Shown: positions 12,660 through 23,517 of the stretch, piece by piece
Numbering within the stretch: position 1 is the first letter of the stretch
Layout: the number at the start of each line of letters is the position of its first letter
DNA from: Coprinus comatus
Taxonomy: Eukaryota > Basidiomycota > Agaricomycetes > Agaricales > Agaricaceae
Assembly (NCBI GenBank): GCA_034638255.1
Contig: JAWPGT010000014.1
Location: forward strand, 372,001-436,000
Length of the DNA: 64,000 nt
Direction: 5' to 3'
The notes under the pieces: model-generated
Seen by the model: the letters and a program-made list of their open reading frames with translations, nothing else
Told to the model about the DNA's origin: nothing
Databases searched by the model: none
Translations under genes and position numbers: made by a program

Positions 12660-14122
12660 TCATCCGCCGCCCCTGGTTTCTTTTTCTACCGTGCAGATTT
12701 CCTGCACCCCCTCTCGGAAAAACACCACATTGTACTCAAGTAATCCTCGACGGTCTTCGTATACTGCGGTCGGTACTAGCGCCAGCAGGGCAAGCGAAGA
12801 CGTAATTCCATAGTAGGTCAGCGTTGTCCCTGGCGTTGCAGGGTGTAGCGAAGAGGCTGCACTGGGGTAGAACATCTCCGTCGAGATGATTGCCTCGTGT
12901 TTCGTTTCCGTGGGGGTTGTTGGGGAGGAACCTGATGCACCATTAGCTTTCTTGATCATCCCGTCGGTCTCCGTGGGTTGGGGATATCGCAAGGGACTGG
13001 TAGATACCGACCTTCATATGGCATCAGTGATCACAACAAAATGACAAATTTGTATTTAGCCCACTTGTATAATGTCCCAAATGAATTCAACATTTGTAGG
13101 TAATCACAACAAAGATTGTGTGTCGCGCTATCGACCGGAGACGCATCAGTAGCAACATACAGTCGCGAGTTTGTGTCAAACAAAAACGCCTTCGGTGACT
13201 GCGAGTTCTACGGCGCATCAGAAAAGGCTGATAATTTGAAACAATTTCCAACATACTGCACAAAACACATTAAGCATGCCTTCCAGATACGGCAAAGAGT
13301 CTATTAATTTGTGCAGCACCCGTGAAAATGCCTCGTGTATTGAGTGGTCATATACTGATGTTAGGTAAAAGTTGGGCTGTATCTGCTCATAATCCGGGGA
13401 CATGTCGAGCAACCGGTCTGTCACTCGTTCTTGTATCTGCCGGAAGTTCTCTGTCGAGACAATAAACACTTGGGACGCCGGAGAGCAACAGAGACGGACC
13501 AATTTTGTCATCCTCTTGCAACTTTTCTGCTTTGTGTACAAACACCTCTATGTTGATATCGGGATTTTGTTCATATGCCGCAGCGATAAAGTCGACCAAT
13601 TTCGTAATAGGTTGGTTATATAGGTCCTGACAACATGCGTTTGAATTTCGGATATGATTGCGAATGAGTCATGCGTACACGGATGTCGATGACGAAGATG
13701 AGACTCGGAAAGTGCGAAAGAGACGTCCCCAGTGTGTCGACAGTAATGTTTCCTGGGCAGTCCCAGATCTCGAGTGGTATGACTGTGCTGCAACGACGAT
13801 TGAAATGTCAATAGCACAAGAACGAAGTATATAACTCATACATACTCTATGGGATGCTTTGTTGTGCGCATCGTTGTTTCTAGATAAAAGGTTTGTTTGG
13901 GTAGGAGGTCATTGAAGAGGACCTGGTGGATGGAGGTCTTCCCAGACCTAGCGCGCATTAAAGATGACTACTGGAGATATACAAGACTGAGGACACACAC
14001 CTGCGCAGGCCGAGCATAAGGATTTTTGTGCGCTGGATATTGCTTGTTGGACGCCGAAATCCATTGAGGGTCGGTCTGGGTATCGGGCCTGCAGAAGAGG
14101 TTGCAGAGTAATTAAGTGCCAT
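12660..14122 (-). CDS. GTR2: Gtr2/RagC-type Rag GTPase, amino-acid signalling to TORC1
   Basis: RagC-class small GTPase that pairs with Gtr1 on the vacuole and relays amino-acid status to TORC1. Seven exons (14122-14001, 13947-13846, 13787-13679, 13626-13500, 13450-13257, 13207-13065, 13011-12660) give 382 residues in a closed frame. G1 is LGLRRSGKTS (~37-46), split by intron 1. Then come FYLETT (switch region), G3 WDCPG, EVFVHKAEKL at the G4 position, and the family signatures NFYLTSVYDHSIHEAFS and KAFLFDTNSRLYVATDASP. The C-terminal roadblock-like part includes EDRRGLLEYN. The start was chosen because the ATG at 14122 leads in frame into G1; the longer ORF from 14166 is in another frame. 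Odd point: the guanine-specificity Asp of HKxD is Glu here. Shares a 127-bp divergent promoter with VTC4. Confidence 0.93.
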
Positions 14123-14166
14123 GGCGGAACTGGAGAAAGGAGGGACGCATCGAAAATAGACTTAGG

Positions 14167-14172
14167 CACGTG
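14167..14172. promoter_or_regulatory. CACGTG E-box in the GTR2-VTC4 divergent promoter
   Basis: CACGTG in context GGCACGTGAA, between the start codons of GTR2 (14122) and VTC4 (14250). In yeast, Pho4 binds this core and VTC genes belong to the phosphate regulon, so phosphate control is a reasonable inference. The sequence alone does not show which factor binds. Confidence 0.45.
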
Positions 14173-14249
14173 AATAGCCCAAAATGGAAATCGAATATAT
14201 TGAACATTTCATCACTACAACCGACGCACGTTCTCTTGTCTATACCACC

Positions 14250-17200
14250 ATGAAGTTTGGCACAAAAATTAGTGTACGTGGTCTGTGTGCTGGTACTCAG
14301 AAATACTCGTCTAACTTCTACAGACCGATCTTTATAACGAGTGGCGGCCATTTTACCTTGACTACAATCAGCTCAAGCGAGAGCTCAAGGTACGCGCTTT
14401 CCTCTCGTCGCTCTCGTCTCTCACGAGTCTCTTAGACTCGTACAACTGGTCGGACATGGACAGAGAAGGATGAAGTCGAATTCAAGGCCATGCTGGAGGC
14501 AGAACTTGACAAGATTCACGACTTTCAAAAGTCCAAGGTGAATGTTTGATTCTCGCCCTTTTTTTCTTCTCTGGCTCCGGACCTCTCCTGTTTCAATCGT
14601 CGGACACTCTGGGAACCTCCTCACTGGAATAGCCCCTTTTAACTGAATGCGTTGGACCATCTTACTTCCTTTCTCAAACCCCACCGACGATCAACATCTC
14701 CCGCACTCTGTCTAAGAACCCCTCTCTCTAGCTTCTTTGTTTCGGGTCATCTTTTTGCGCTTCCAGAGGCCAAAAAAGTACATTGAGTCTTTTAATCTGT
14801 ACAAGTATACCATCACAAGTTCGAAATTAGCTTCATGGACTTCATATCTTACTGCTGCCATCATTAATATGGCCCATGTTGTCACTGCCATTGCACGCCC
14901 CCGTTAAATATGTATACTTATACTTTGAGCCTGCTCCGTCACATTTCTCACCACAATCTTCGTGACCTTTCCTTGGAACTTTTGGTTATATATACTCATT
15001 CTCATATTAATTCCAATGAATTAATTGCCAGACTTGCTTACCATGTATGTTTTAGACAACCGAACTTGCCATACGCATACATAACGCAGAGAAGGATGTT
15101 CAGCGTCTCGTGGCTGAAGAACATGATGACGAACACCAGGATCAACAACTCAATAGTCACCAGCAATCCATAGATGCCGAACGACAAGAACGACAACATG
15201 GGTATGGCCATGACGCAGGCTCAGACGATGACTTGACAGATGGCGAAGATGATCTCTCTGACGACGAATCGTACGATGCATTGGAAGAAAGATTTCATGG
15301 ATTGGAGGAAGATGTTGCAATACTCGTTGCTGACGTCCATGACTTGGCACTTTACACCAAGTTAAATATTACTGGCTTCATGAAGATTCTGAAGGTATAG
15401 TAAGCTACCCGCTTCTCCCGAATCCATGTTCTCATGACGTGATATTTTTAGAAACACGATGTATGCGTATCTTTTTCTCCGCATAAAAGTCTAAAAATAA
15501 ATCTATATGGCAGAAACAAACCGGAATACCGCTCAAGACTTCGTTCATTCAATTTTATCTCGAAAGGCGACCATTCTACAAATACAACTGGGATGCTCTC
15601 ATTGTTAAACTTTCCAAGCTCTATGACCTTGTTCGTACGCGAGGACACCCCATTCAGGGCGACTCTAGTGCTGGAGGCAATCAAAGTGCCTTCGTTAGGC
15701 AGACAACTAAATATTGGGTGCGCTATGATTATATGTACACATGAATTTGCCTTCTTGCTGACCTTCCACATTAGGTTCATCCGGACAACCTTGTTTCTTT
15801 GAAATTGGCCATCCTCCGCCACCTACCCGTATTGGGTATAGCCTTTTTCCTATGTCAGCCTATCAACTGTCTAAAAGCTGTAATTCATAGTTTTCAACCC
15901 TGACAAGGAGTTCGAACCAAAAGACGCTGGTTAGTAGGCCACCTGTTTACTTCTTGCAGAATACTGACCCATTTCTATAGCTATCACATCTATTTATTAC
16001 GATAACGAGGACCTTGAACTATATCTCGGCCGTCTTGAGAAGACTGAAGGCGCTGAGGCCATTCGACTTCGTTGGTATGGTGATGTTGATACAAAAACTG
16101 TGAGTGACTATGTCTGTAATACCAAATTGGTTCATAGCTCACTATCTCCGAAAGATTTTTGTTGAACGCAAAACTCATCGCGAAGACTGGACTGGAGAAA
16201 AATCTGTCAAGGCTCGTTTCCCATTGAAAGAACACCTCGTCAACCCTTTCCTACGAGGAGAGTATACTGTAGATGCTGATTTTAAAGAACTTGTCAAGAA
16301 GGGAAAGAAAACCCAAGCTGAAGTAGATTCAATGATTCAGTTGGCGAGTGAGGTTCAGTATGCTGTTCTCACAAAAAAGCTGGTACCAGGTGCGAGAAAA
16401 GCATACAATCTACCCCAACCGTATAATTGACAAAAAATGTCCATAGTAATGCGATCCTTTTATAATCGTACTGCCTTCCAACTTCCCGGAGATGCTCGTG
16501 TTAGGATATCACTGGACACAGAACTAACATTAGTTCGAGAGGATAACTGGGATGGTCGAGCGCGCTCTGGTGATAATTGGCGTAGGACTGACATGGGGAT
16601 TGACTTCCCTTTCGACCAAGTTCCACCTGAGGATAAAGAAATTTTTAAATATGGTGTGTTGGAAGTCAAGTTGCAGACTCAGTTTGGGCAACAGCCACCA
16701 AAATGGGTGACGGACCTTGTACAGTCGCATTTGGTTGAAGCAGTTCCCAAGTTCAGGTGTGTAGTCGCGTATCAATCTTCCTCCGATATGGTAACTCAAA
16801 AATATATTTTACGCTATTTAGTAAATTCATTCACGGATGTGCCACACTCTTACCGAGTCGCGTTGACTTGGTCCCCTTCTGGTTACCCCAAAGTACGTCT
16901 AAAACTTGTTTATATCCGATATTTAACTAATGAGATCGTCTCACCTGTTTCACCTTCTCGGTACTATTTTAGTGGATGTTGACATATTGAAACCTGACAC
17001 CGGTTATCTTAGTGTGATAGAACGGCCTGTGGGACCTTCTTCGTTCAGGGCCGGTTCTTCCCAACAAGCTTCGACAGGATCCCATTCACCTGAAATCCAT
17101 ACATACACTGAACCATTGAGTGAAGGTGAAGAGGAAGATATGGATCTTGCTCCCGCGAAAAATGAAGGGAGGCGGACCGGTTTGAGCGGGGCCGATGTTG

Positions 17201-18018
17201 AAGAAGCAATTGCGTATCGGGAGAAGATGTTGAAAGAACGGCAGTATAAAGAGAACGGGGAAGATGACCGTCATGCGAGTGATACTCCAGGATCGAGTAA
17301 TGGAGGAATTGCTGTTCAAGAAGAAGAGGAGGATGGAAGACAACCTAAGAAAAGATTGGTAATTTCGGGTGATACACTCAGAGCGAAAACTTTGTCCATT
17401 AATCCTTTGGCACCCTCTACGGCTTTTGATGAGACTCTTAAATCCAAGTTGAATACAACTGCTACAAGGGATCGACACCAAGAGGCAGAAAATGAAAGCG
17501 ACGATAGAAGTGAAGATGAAGAAAACAATGTTAACGAAGGGGTAGATAACATTCCTAGTGGTGATGACAGGATTATGGTGAGAGATTGGAGAGCTCCACC
17601 TGGAAAGAAAATATCTGTCCCCGTTCGCATTGAACCGAAAGTTTATTTTGCCGCGGAACGTACGTTTTTGGTGAGTACTTGTTTAGTTCCGTGTCTGTCG
17701 GTTTCATTTTTTATATATTCAATTTCGTTTACACAGAAATGGCTTAACACGGCGGTTTTCATCGGGACAATTGCAACGACATTATTGAACTTTGTCCCCT
17801 CCGATGATCCAAGGGGACTTATCAGTGCCGCGTTCTTCACATTTACAGCTTTACTCGCTATTGCCTATTCTGCTGGAATATTTGTCTATCGGTCCTATAG
17901 GCTTAGGGATAGGAGTGCGACGGGATTATATTATGATAAATATGGTCCTACGGTTCTCTGTGGTGTTCTGTTTTTGTCCTTGGCTGTTAATGTTGCGTTG
18001 AGGTTCTCGGATATGTAG
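14250..18018 (+). CDS. VTC4: Vacuolar transporter chaperone subunit 4, polyphosphate polymerase
   Basis: Catalytic subunit of the VTC complex, which makes polyphosphate from ATP at the vacuolar membrane and moves it into the lumen. Fourteen exons give 852 residues. SPX domain (~1-180) starts [26 protein letters not shown] and senses inositol pyrophosphates in this family; it carries an acidic insert rich in Asp and Glu. The tunnel polymerase domain (~180-526) has [39 protein letters not shown] and [11 protein letters not shown], holding the basic and acidic catalytic residues of Vtc4 rather than of Vtc2/3. A ~200-residue acidic linker follows, then [22 protein letters not shown] and three membrane segments to the C-terminus. 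One exon is only 9 nt (15452-15460, KHD) and one intron is 518 nt (14538-15055). Confidence 0.96.
14538..15055 (+). other. Unusually long (518-nt) intron in VTC4
   Basis: Starts GTGAATG and ends TTTTAG, interrupting the SPX domain between QKSK and TTELAIRI. Both flanks align with the continuous SPX of yeast Vtc4, so no exon seems to be missing. Most introns in this window are 47-60 nt. The interior is AT-rich with no evident ORF. Confidence 0.75.
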
Positions 18019-18023
18019 GGAAG

Positions 18024-18056
18024 TCTCTCTTTCTCTCTCTCTCTCCCTCTCTCTCT
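18024..18056 (+). repeat. CT-rich microsatellite in the VTC4 3' region
   Basis: Imperfect (CT)n run starting a few bases after the VTC4 stop codon, probably in its 3' UTR. Confidence 0.8.
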
Positions 18057-19042
18057 GTTTTGGACTTTTATTTCATTTTTTGTTGAAGTATGCGAGCAAC
18101 TTGGACATCATTCATTACTGCTTTCTTTGTTGTTTTCTTTACTCTCTTATTGTTGTTGCTTAGAGACATATGTAGAATGAAAATGAACTTGCTGAACACA
18201 ATAAGCTTAAATGCACTATTAAGGGCTCGATATTATTTAATTATAGCTTTTTTGTGATGATTTGTGATGTAGCAACCGGCTATCCTCCATGAGCAACTTC
18301 TTTTCCAGGGGTTTGTTTGTTGCTAGCGAATTCTAACAACCTCGGATTTTCTACCAACCGACAATATAAGATTCCTCGGAACTAATATGGCTACGCGATT
18401 TTAAGTGGTTCTATTGTTTCGATGTCTGTGATTCAAAAGTTACCTTCCGTTTCTGTAGGAGACTTGATGCAGTGCCATCTGGGTACCATCAATAGATACC
18501 ATATGCACGTCATATATCCATTTCTTTATATTCGTTCCCCATGAAAACAGTGCAAACAAATGTCCTGATGGTTTTCAGGACTAACCGGATGCTACGTGCG
18601 CAGGAGAATTTGGTGGATTGTAGTCGTAGTCGTATTCTTATTCTTATTCAAGTCTACTACACAGTGACTTGACTGCGGTATTAATCATTTATGAGGTACT
18701 TAATCAATGATCATAGTGATTTTCGCGTGCTAACGGTGCTATTCGTTGATTAAGTGTTAATTCTGTCGGACAGATTACTCATTATGAGACCTTGCCACGA
18801 CGACGTGCATAATCAATATGTAAGTACGACATGGAAACGATTGACTATATTTTTTTTATCCATGTCGATACAAACGTCAATCATGAAAAGAGATATAAAA
18901 TACACTGTAGTCTGTCGTACTTGAACTGGTAGAACACGTCCCGTTGATGGTTGATGTCCTATGTTGGAGTTAGCCCGTTCAATGAGTAGACTAATACTTA
19001 TGGGTATCATCGGTTCGAACTTAGTGGCTCAGGATTCATGAA

Positions 19043-19080
19043 CTTAGGTTGGTTGGCACAGTGACCGTTGAAAACCTAAG
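19043..19080. repeat. Inverted repeat CTTAGGTT...AACCTAAG
   Basis: Perfect 8-bp arms separated by 22 bp, next to the TA tract. It could form a hairpin; no function assigned. Confidence 0.5.
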
Positions 19081-19083
19081 AAG

Positions 19084-19102
19084 TATATATATATATATAT
19101 TC
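19084..19102. repeat. (TA)n microsatellite
   Basis: Uninterrupted TATATA run of about 19 nt in the gene-free region. Confidence 0.85.
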
Positions 19103-22100
19103 AATCCCTTTGTGCGGAAGACTCGGAGTGTTCGCTTAGTACTAACTGGTTAGGATCGAGGGTTTGAATTCTAATTTAAAAATCCCGACCGATTCATATT
19201 GATTCTTCTTTCTCCCCAAGTATCTCAGTACATATCTCCATACGCTTATGATAATTCAGTTCTATCTACTAGTCATAACGATGACTTGAATCGTAACTTG
19301 GTAATTCAGATCGTCATCGTTCTCGTGGTATCCAGGTACGAAATTGTTTTTTCTTGAAGAAAAACGTGAAATTGAAGATCCGAGACTATCGTTAGAATAT
19401 TCCAAGTAGAAGTTGAAATCAATTGCTGATAGGAGGACGGAATGAGCACTGGACCATGCATGAGTACTTACTTGTCATTTGTCCATTGTAAAGAAGTTCA
19501 GAAGACTCTTCTGATTACCACATTACCACACATAGTAGTACTTACATACATGATGATACCTTTAAAGACATTTCAACTTTTTTGAGACCTTCAAGTTCTA
19601 CTTAGATTGTTCTAGAGTAGACAAGTCGATAAACGGAGAAGGAGTGATGATACTTTTTGTTGATTTTTTTTTGTTGATTTTTTTTTTTTCGATTTCTGGG
19701 CCCCACTACGCGCTGCTGCCGCGGACCGCAACAAACTGTCACCCCTGTATCAATTTGCGACCTTAACGGAGGGATACATACTCAAGTGGCTTTCCACGTC
19801 GCACGAACGTTCGAACGGTAAAAGAAGTCAAGCGATAGTAATTGCTGTATGATCATGTCGTGATAGCAAGTACATAGTATGTAAACCGGAATTGGAATTT
19901 GAAACCTTCACATGTTGAAATGGTTCTAAGTAGGATCCTTGAGAAAAGAATCATGAAACCCTGAACGAAAAAAAGACTGGACAGTCGTGCAACTATGTTT
20001 CCAGTTATGTAACATGGTTGTTACTCTCACGTAGATAATATTGGAGTGTCGAGTTCGAGCACTGCGGTCAATCAATCAAATAGGACGGCGGAAAAGATTG
20101 AGAAGTTTACTGATCGTCTGCCTCAGTGTGGTTGGCTAGGATAAACTTCGAAACTTCCTTGGACTTCGTATATTGCTCACAAACCATAGTTGATTAATGA
20201 TTTCGTGAAGAGGTTCACACCGGTGAACTATGAAGTTGCCAGTCAAGGAAGGTCACTTCTTCGAATGTGTCGCCACCAGAAATATTTAGTATGCCTCTTT
20301 CCGCCAAGTATAACTTACGTTGAAGCTAGAACTCACTTATAACATGATCTGCGCTAATAAACAGATATCGTCCGACAACGTTATTCTTTCCTTATCTTTT
20401 TTTACTGCAAAGCATCGGAAGGAGATTGTACTGGTATATTGGCTTTGGACTTGCCGAGGTCGGGATTCCCCGTGATCTCACCTAGGATTCCGAGCGAAAT
20501 CTAGATCAACAGCCCAAGAAAGGTTGATATATCACAACTTCCGATGCCTTAACTGGGTCACAAACTAGTACAAGGGGATCTGAATGGTCTGAGCTATACA
20601 CGGATATTTGGGCCCCATCTTACAAACGTGAGATTTGACTATTCTATATGACCATGACGAGTCTGAGTCCATCATACGCATGGGACGTATGACACTCGGC
20701 AAATGCGAGTTCAATAGGGCAAGTTGGTGGTTAGAGTTAGCAGATTTAATGTTTCAGAGAACTCGAGTTGGTGAATAATTACGTGGGCCTCACACTTCTT
20801 AAAAGACTTAAGAAATCGGAGAGTGTCAAATTGCGATACACTACTACTATAGAGATTGAGATTGTAGTGATACCTCCATCAGTCCTCAGTCCTCAGGCCT
20901 CAAGTTTCTCGCGTACTGACTTGTGCTTGTAGTCGCGAATTCATTCTGATCGTTAATTATGTTGACGAATTGGTGACTTGCTTTTTGGCAGATACTACCA
21001 TTGCTAAAAGTATCAATTCATAATTATACTATTTGTAGCCTCAATGGATCAGAAATACCACCAGTTTGAATGATTGGCAGATCGTCATAAACAAAGGACT
21101 GCGGAGCAGAGCTTGATATATGTGGATCTTGGAAGTGGCAAAGACAGGAGCTTATAATAGTAAGAGTCTTGTTCTGCGTCAGTTGGATCGGTCCCCTCGG
21201 GGTACCGATATACCACAGTATACTGTGTCAACTGGTGAAAATGATAGGGAAGAATATTCTGGTGTTCATTGGTAGTCAGGGGCCCTCGAATGCAAGTGAA
21301 ATATAGCTCTAACGGATCTAGCACTACTTACTTGTCAAGATTGAATAGCTGATTCCGACTGTTAAGTGTTTGAAGATTGATTACAATGCAGGAAGCTACT
21401 CATCATCTTGTTCGCAGATGTAACGATGCCGGTTCTGGATTGCGGGGCGTATTAACGGATGGCATCTGATACCACTCAGAAACAATTAAGAAATACCCCC
21501 CAAGTTCGCCTCATGCCAATACTCGGTAGATCCTTCGGTCAACATGGTGTTCGTGTGAATAGGTTCTCATGATAGGTAAGTATGATGCATATCGCATGTT
21601 ACCACGATTTTGAACTTGAAACAAGATAATATCAGAATTTCTGCGCTTGTCCAGTTTTGATGTTTCAGGTGTCCATTTTAATGCTTCGGTGATTCTTGTC
21701 GAGTATAACACAAACACCAAGTACCCTTGAAGGCAAAATGTTTGAAAAAACAGGACAGCATATATATAGCGAGAACGTCTCTAGTAGAATTCGGGTACTT
21801 GGGCTATCACTCCATCAAGAAAAGGTAGACTCCCTAGGAGTAATAATTCGCTAAGTGAATCGATATTCATGTATATTCGTGGAAACCCTCCAATGGTACA
21901 ACTCTTTAGACTCCCTTTTACTAGTAGTCTACACGTGTCCTCTGGCAAACAAACACCACGCACTTTCATGGTTAGTTATTAGTATGAGCCTGGAACGAGA
22001 AACACCTGCCTACGAATAAAAAAAATCCTTTGTCAGTTCTTGGGCAAAGACAAAGTTATAGTAGTTAAGCAAGGGCCATCATTCACTCAGGGCAACACAC

Positions 22101-23517
22101 AGGGAGAAGTATAGAATCAATAAATTCTTTCCCGAGTCTGAAGGGCTAACATATTAATAAGTAATAGCTCACTGGCCCGCCCCATCGATGCTTTAATGTG
22201 GTCTTTTCCCTTTCCGACCGAAATATACTTACTATTGTTATTTCTTGCCTCACTGAGCCCAACACGAACTTCACAATGGATCAAATTCAGGCACAATTTT
22301 CTAGATGCACCGCTGGTCCGCGGCCAATGATTTAGGCATTCATGAATCGCTACTGAACATAAAATGCCCATTTCACAGAGTGACACTGAAAGGGTTGGTA
22401 TATATTATTAGGAGTTTCCGATAAACGAAAACGATTGAGATACTCTGCTTGTCGGTGGTGTTTATCTGAGTCATTTTGTTTTTGAATAAGTCGAGCATAT
22501 ACTCCGGCAGTGTACAAGCGACCTTGTCTGATTGGCCTGGCTTGAGAGTATGTCTGCTGACTTCGTATATAGACTTGGGTACTAAATGCTGGAAAACGTC
22601 ACATTTTATCAGCGCTGACGTTCCTGACTATCCCACGCAAAGAAATAAGCATAGAAATATAAGCCCTAAGGCGAAACGACCTACACCATTCGGATACTTC
22701 GGGTGAGGACCCATATCTAAAAGAGTAAATTGTGAGCGCCCACAATGAGCGCGACTACTCAGGTTCTTCCCCTGTTGTGTATTAGTACTCCAGTTTGGAT
22801 AGAAAGTGCGCCCATTGCCTGAAGAAGGTTGTATCAGGGCGCCTTTTGCTGATAATAGTCGTTCGGAGGTCATGTGCGCCATCAGAATGCGATATATATA
22901 GTCAACAGTCAAACAACCATTTCCCGGCGCAGCCGGTATAAACTTGACAACGTACCCACCTTGCGCCCAAAGTTCCTTTCCTCCTTTCCTCCTCCTACCT
23001 ACACCTATTGTCCACTTTGAACCCCCCACCTCTGATCGAAGCCAGGAGCATACTACTCAAGTAACAGATAAGAGGTTGGGGGTCACCATATATTTATTAC
23101 CTTCTTCCCTGTATCCCGGTGCCAACGGTAAAAGCTCGTAAATCGGTTCTTATTCAAGCGCTTGAAAACAGACAATTACGATAAGATAGTCAAAAGTGTG
23201 TATCGATTTAAATCTCCTTGCCTTCCAATCGTCAATATGTTTTTTCAGCAACTTGACATGATGGTTTTGCATGCCTCTTCGATGCTTCAAACAGCGCTGA
23301 CCGGCGCCCATCAAATGTCGATTGGGCGCTGAACTGATATCTACTCAAAGTTCAATCACTGAGTATTGACAAAAGCAAGTAAATTCCTAATAATGCTACG
23401 AATACAGGTATAATCAAATAGTATGTTAGGTTTGGTATACAATGGGCGCTGAACAGGTGAGTGATAGAAGGCTATTATATAACTGTGATAAATAAATAAT
23501 GAGTCGATTATAGGTGG

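Larger units (their letters stand above)
18019..23517. other. Gene-free AT-rich region with simple repeats
   Basis: About 5.5 kb between VTC4 and Zn2Cys6 gene 1. No protein, tRNA or rRNA gene was recognised; open frames are short and look random. It holds a CT tract, a TA tract, an 8-bp-stem hairpin (19043-19080) and a small cluster of GCGCCC/GGGCGC words (22730-23450). Decayed transposon sequence is possible, but no terminal repeats or transposase remnants were seen. Confidence 0.5.

Noticed and set aside
18960..19035. tRNA-like segment with GGTTCGAA B-box and TAGCCCGTTCAATGAG
   Set aside because: The T-arm and anticodon stems do not pair and there is no acceptor stem, so it is not a tRNA; only the B-box word matches.
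19135..19195. Second B-box-like word GGGTTTGAATTC
   Set aside because: No cloverleaf can be folded around it.
22628..23029. 133-codon open frame on the minus strand
   Set aside because: No recognisable domain, no intron structure, in gene-poor DNA with random-looking composition.
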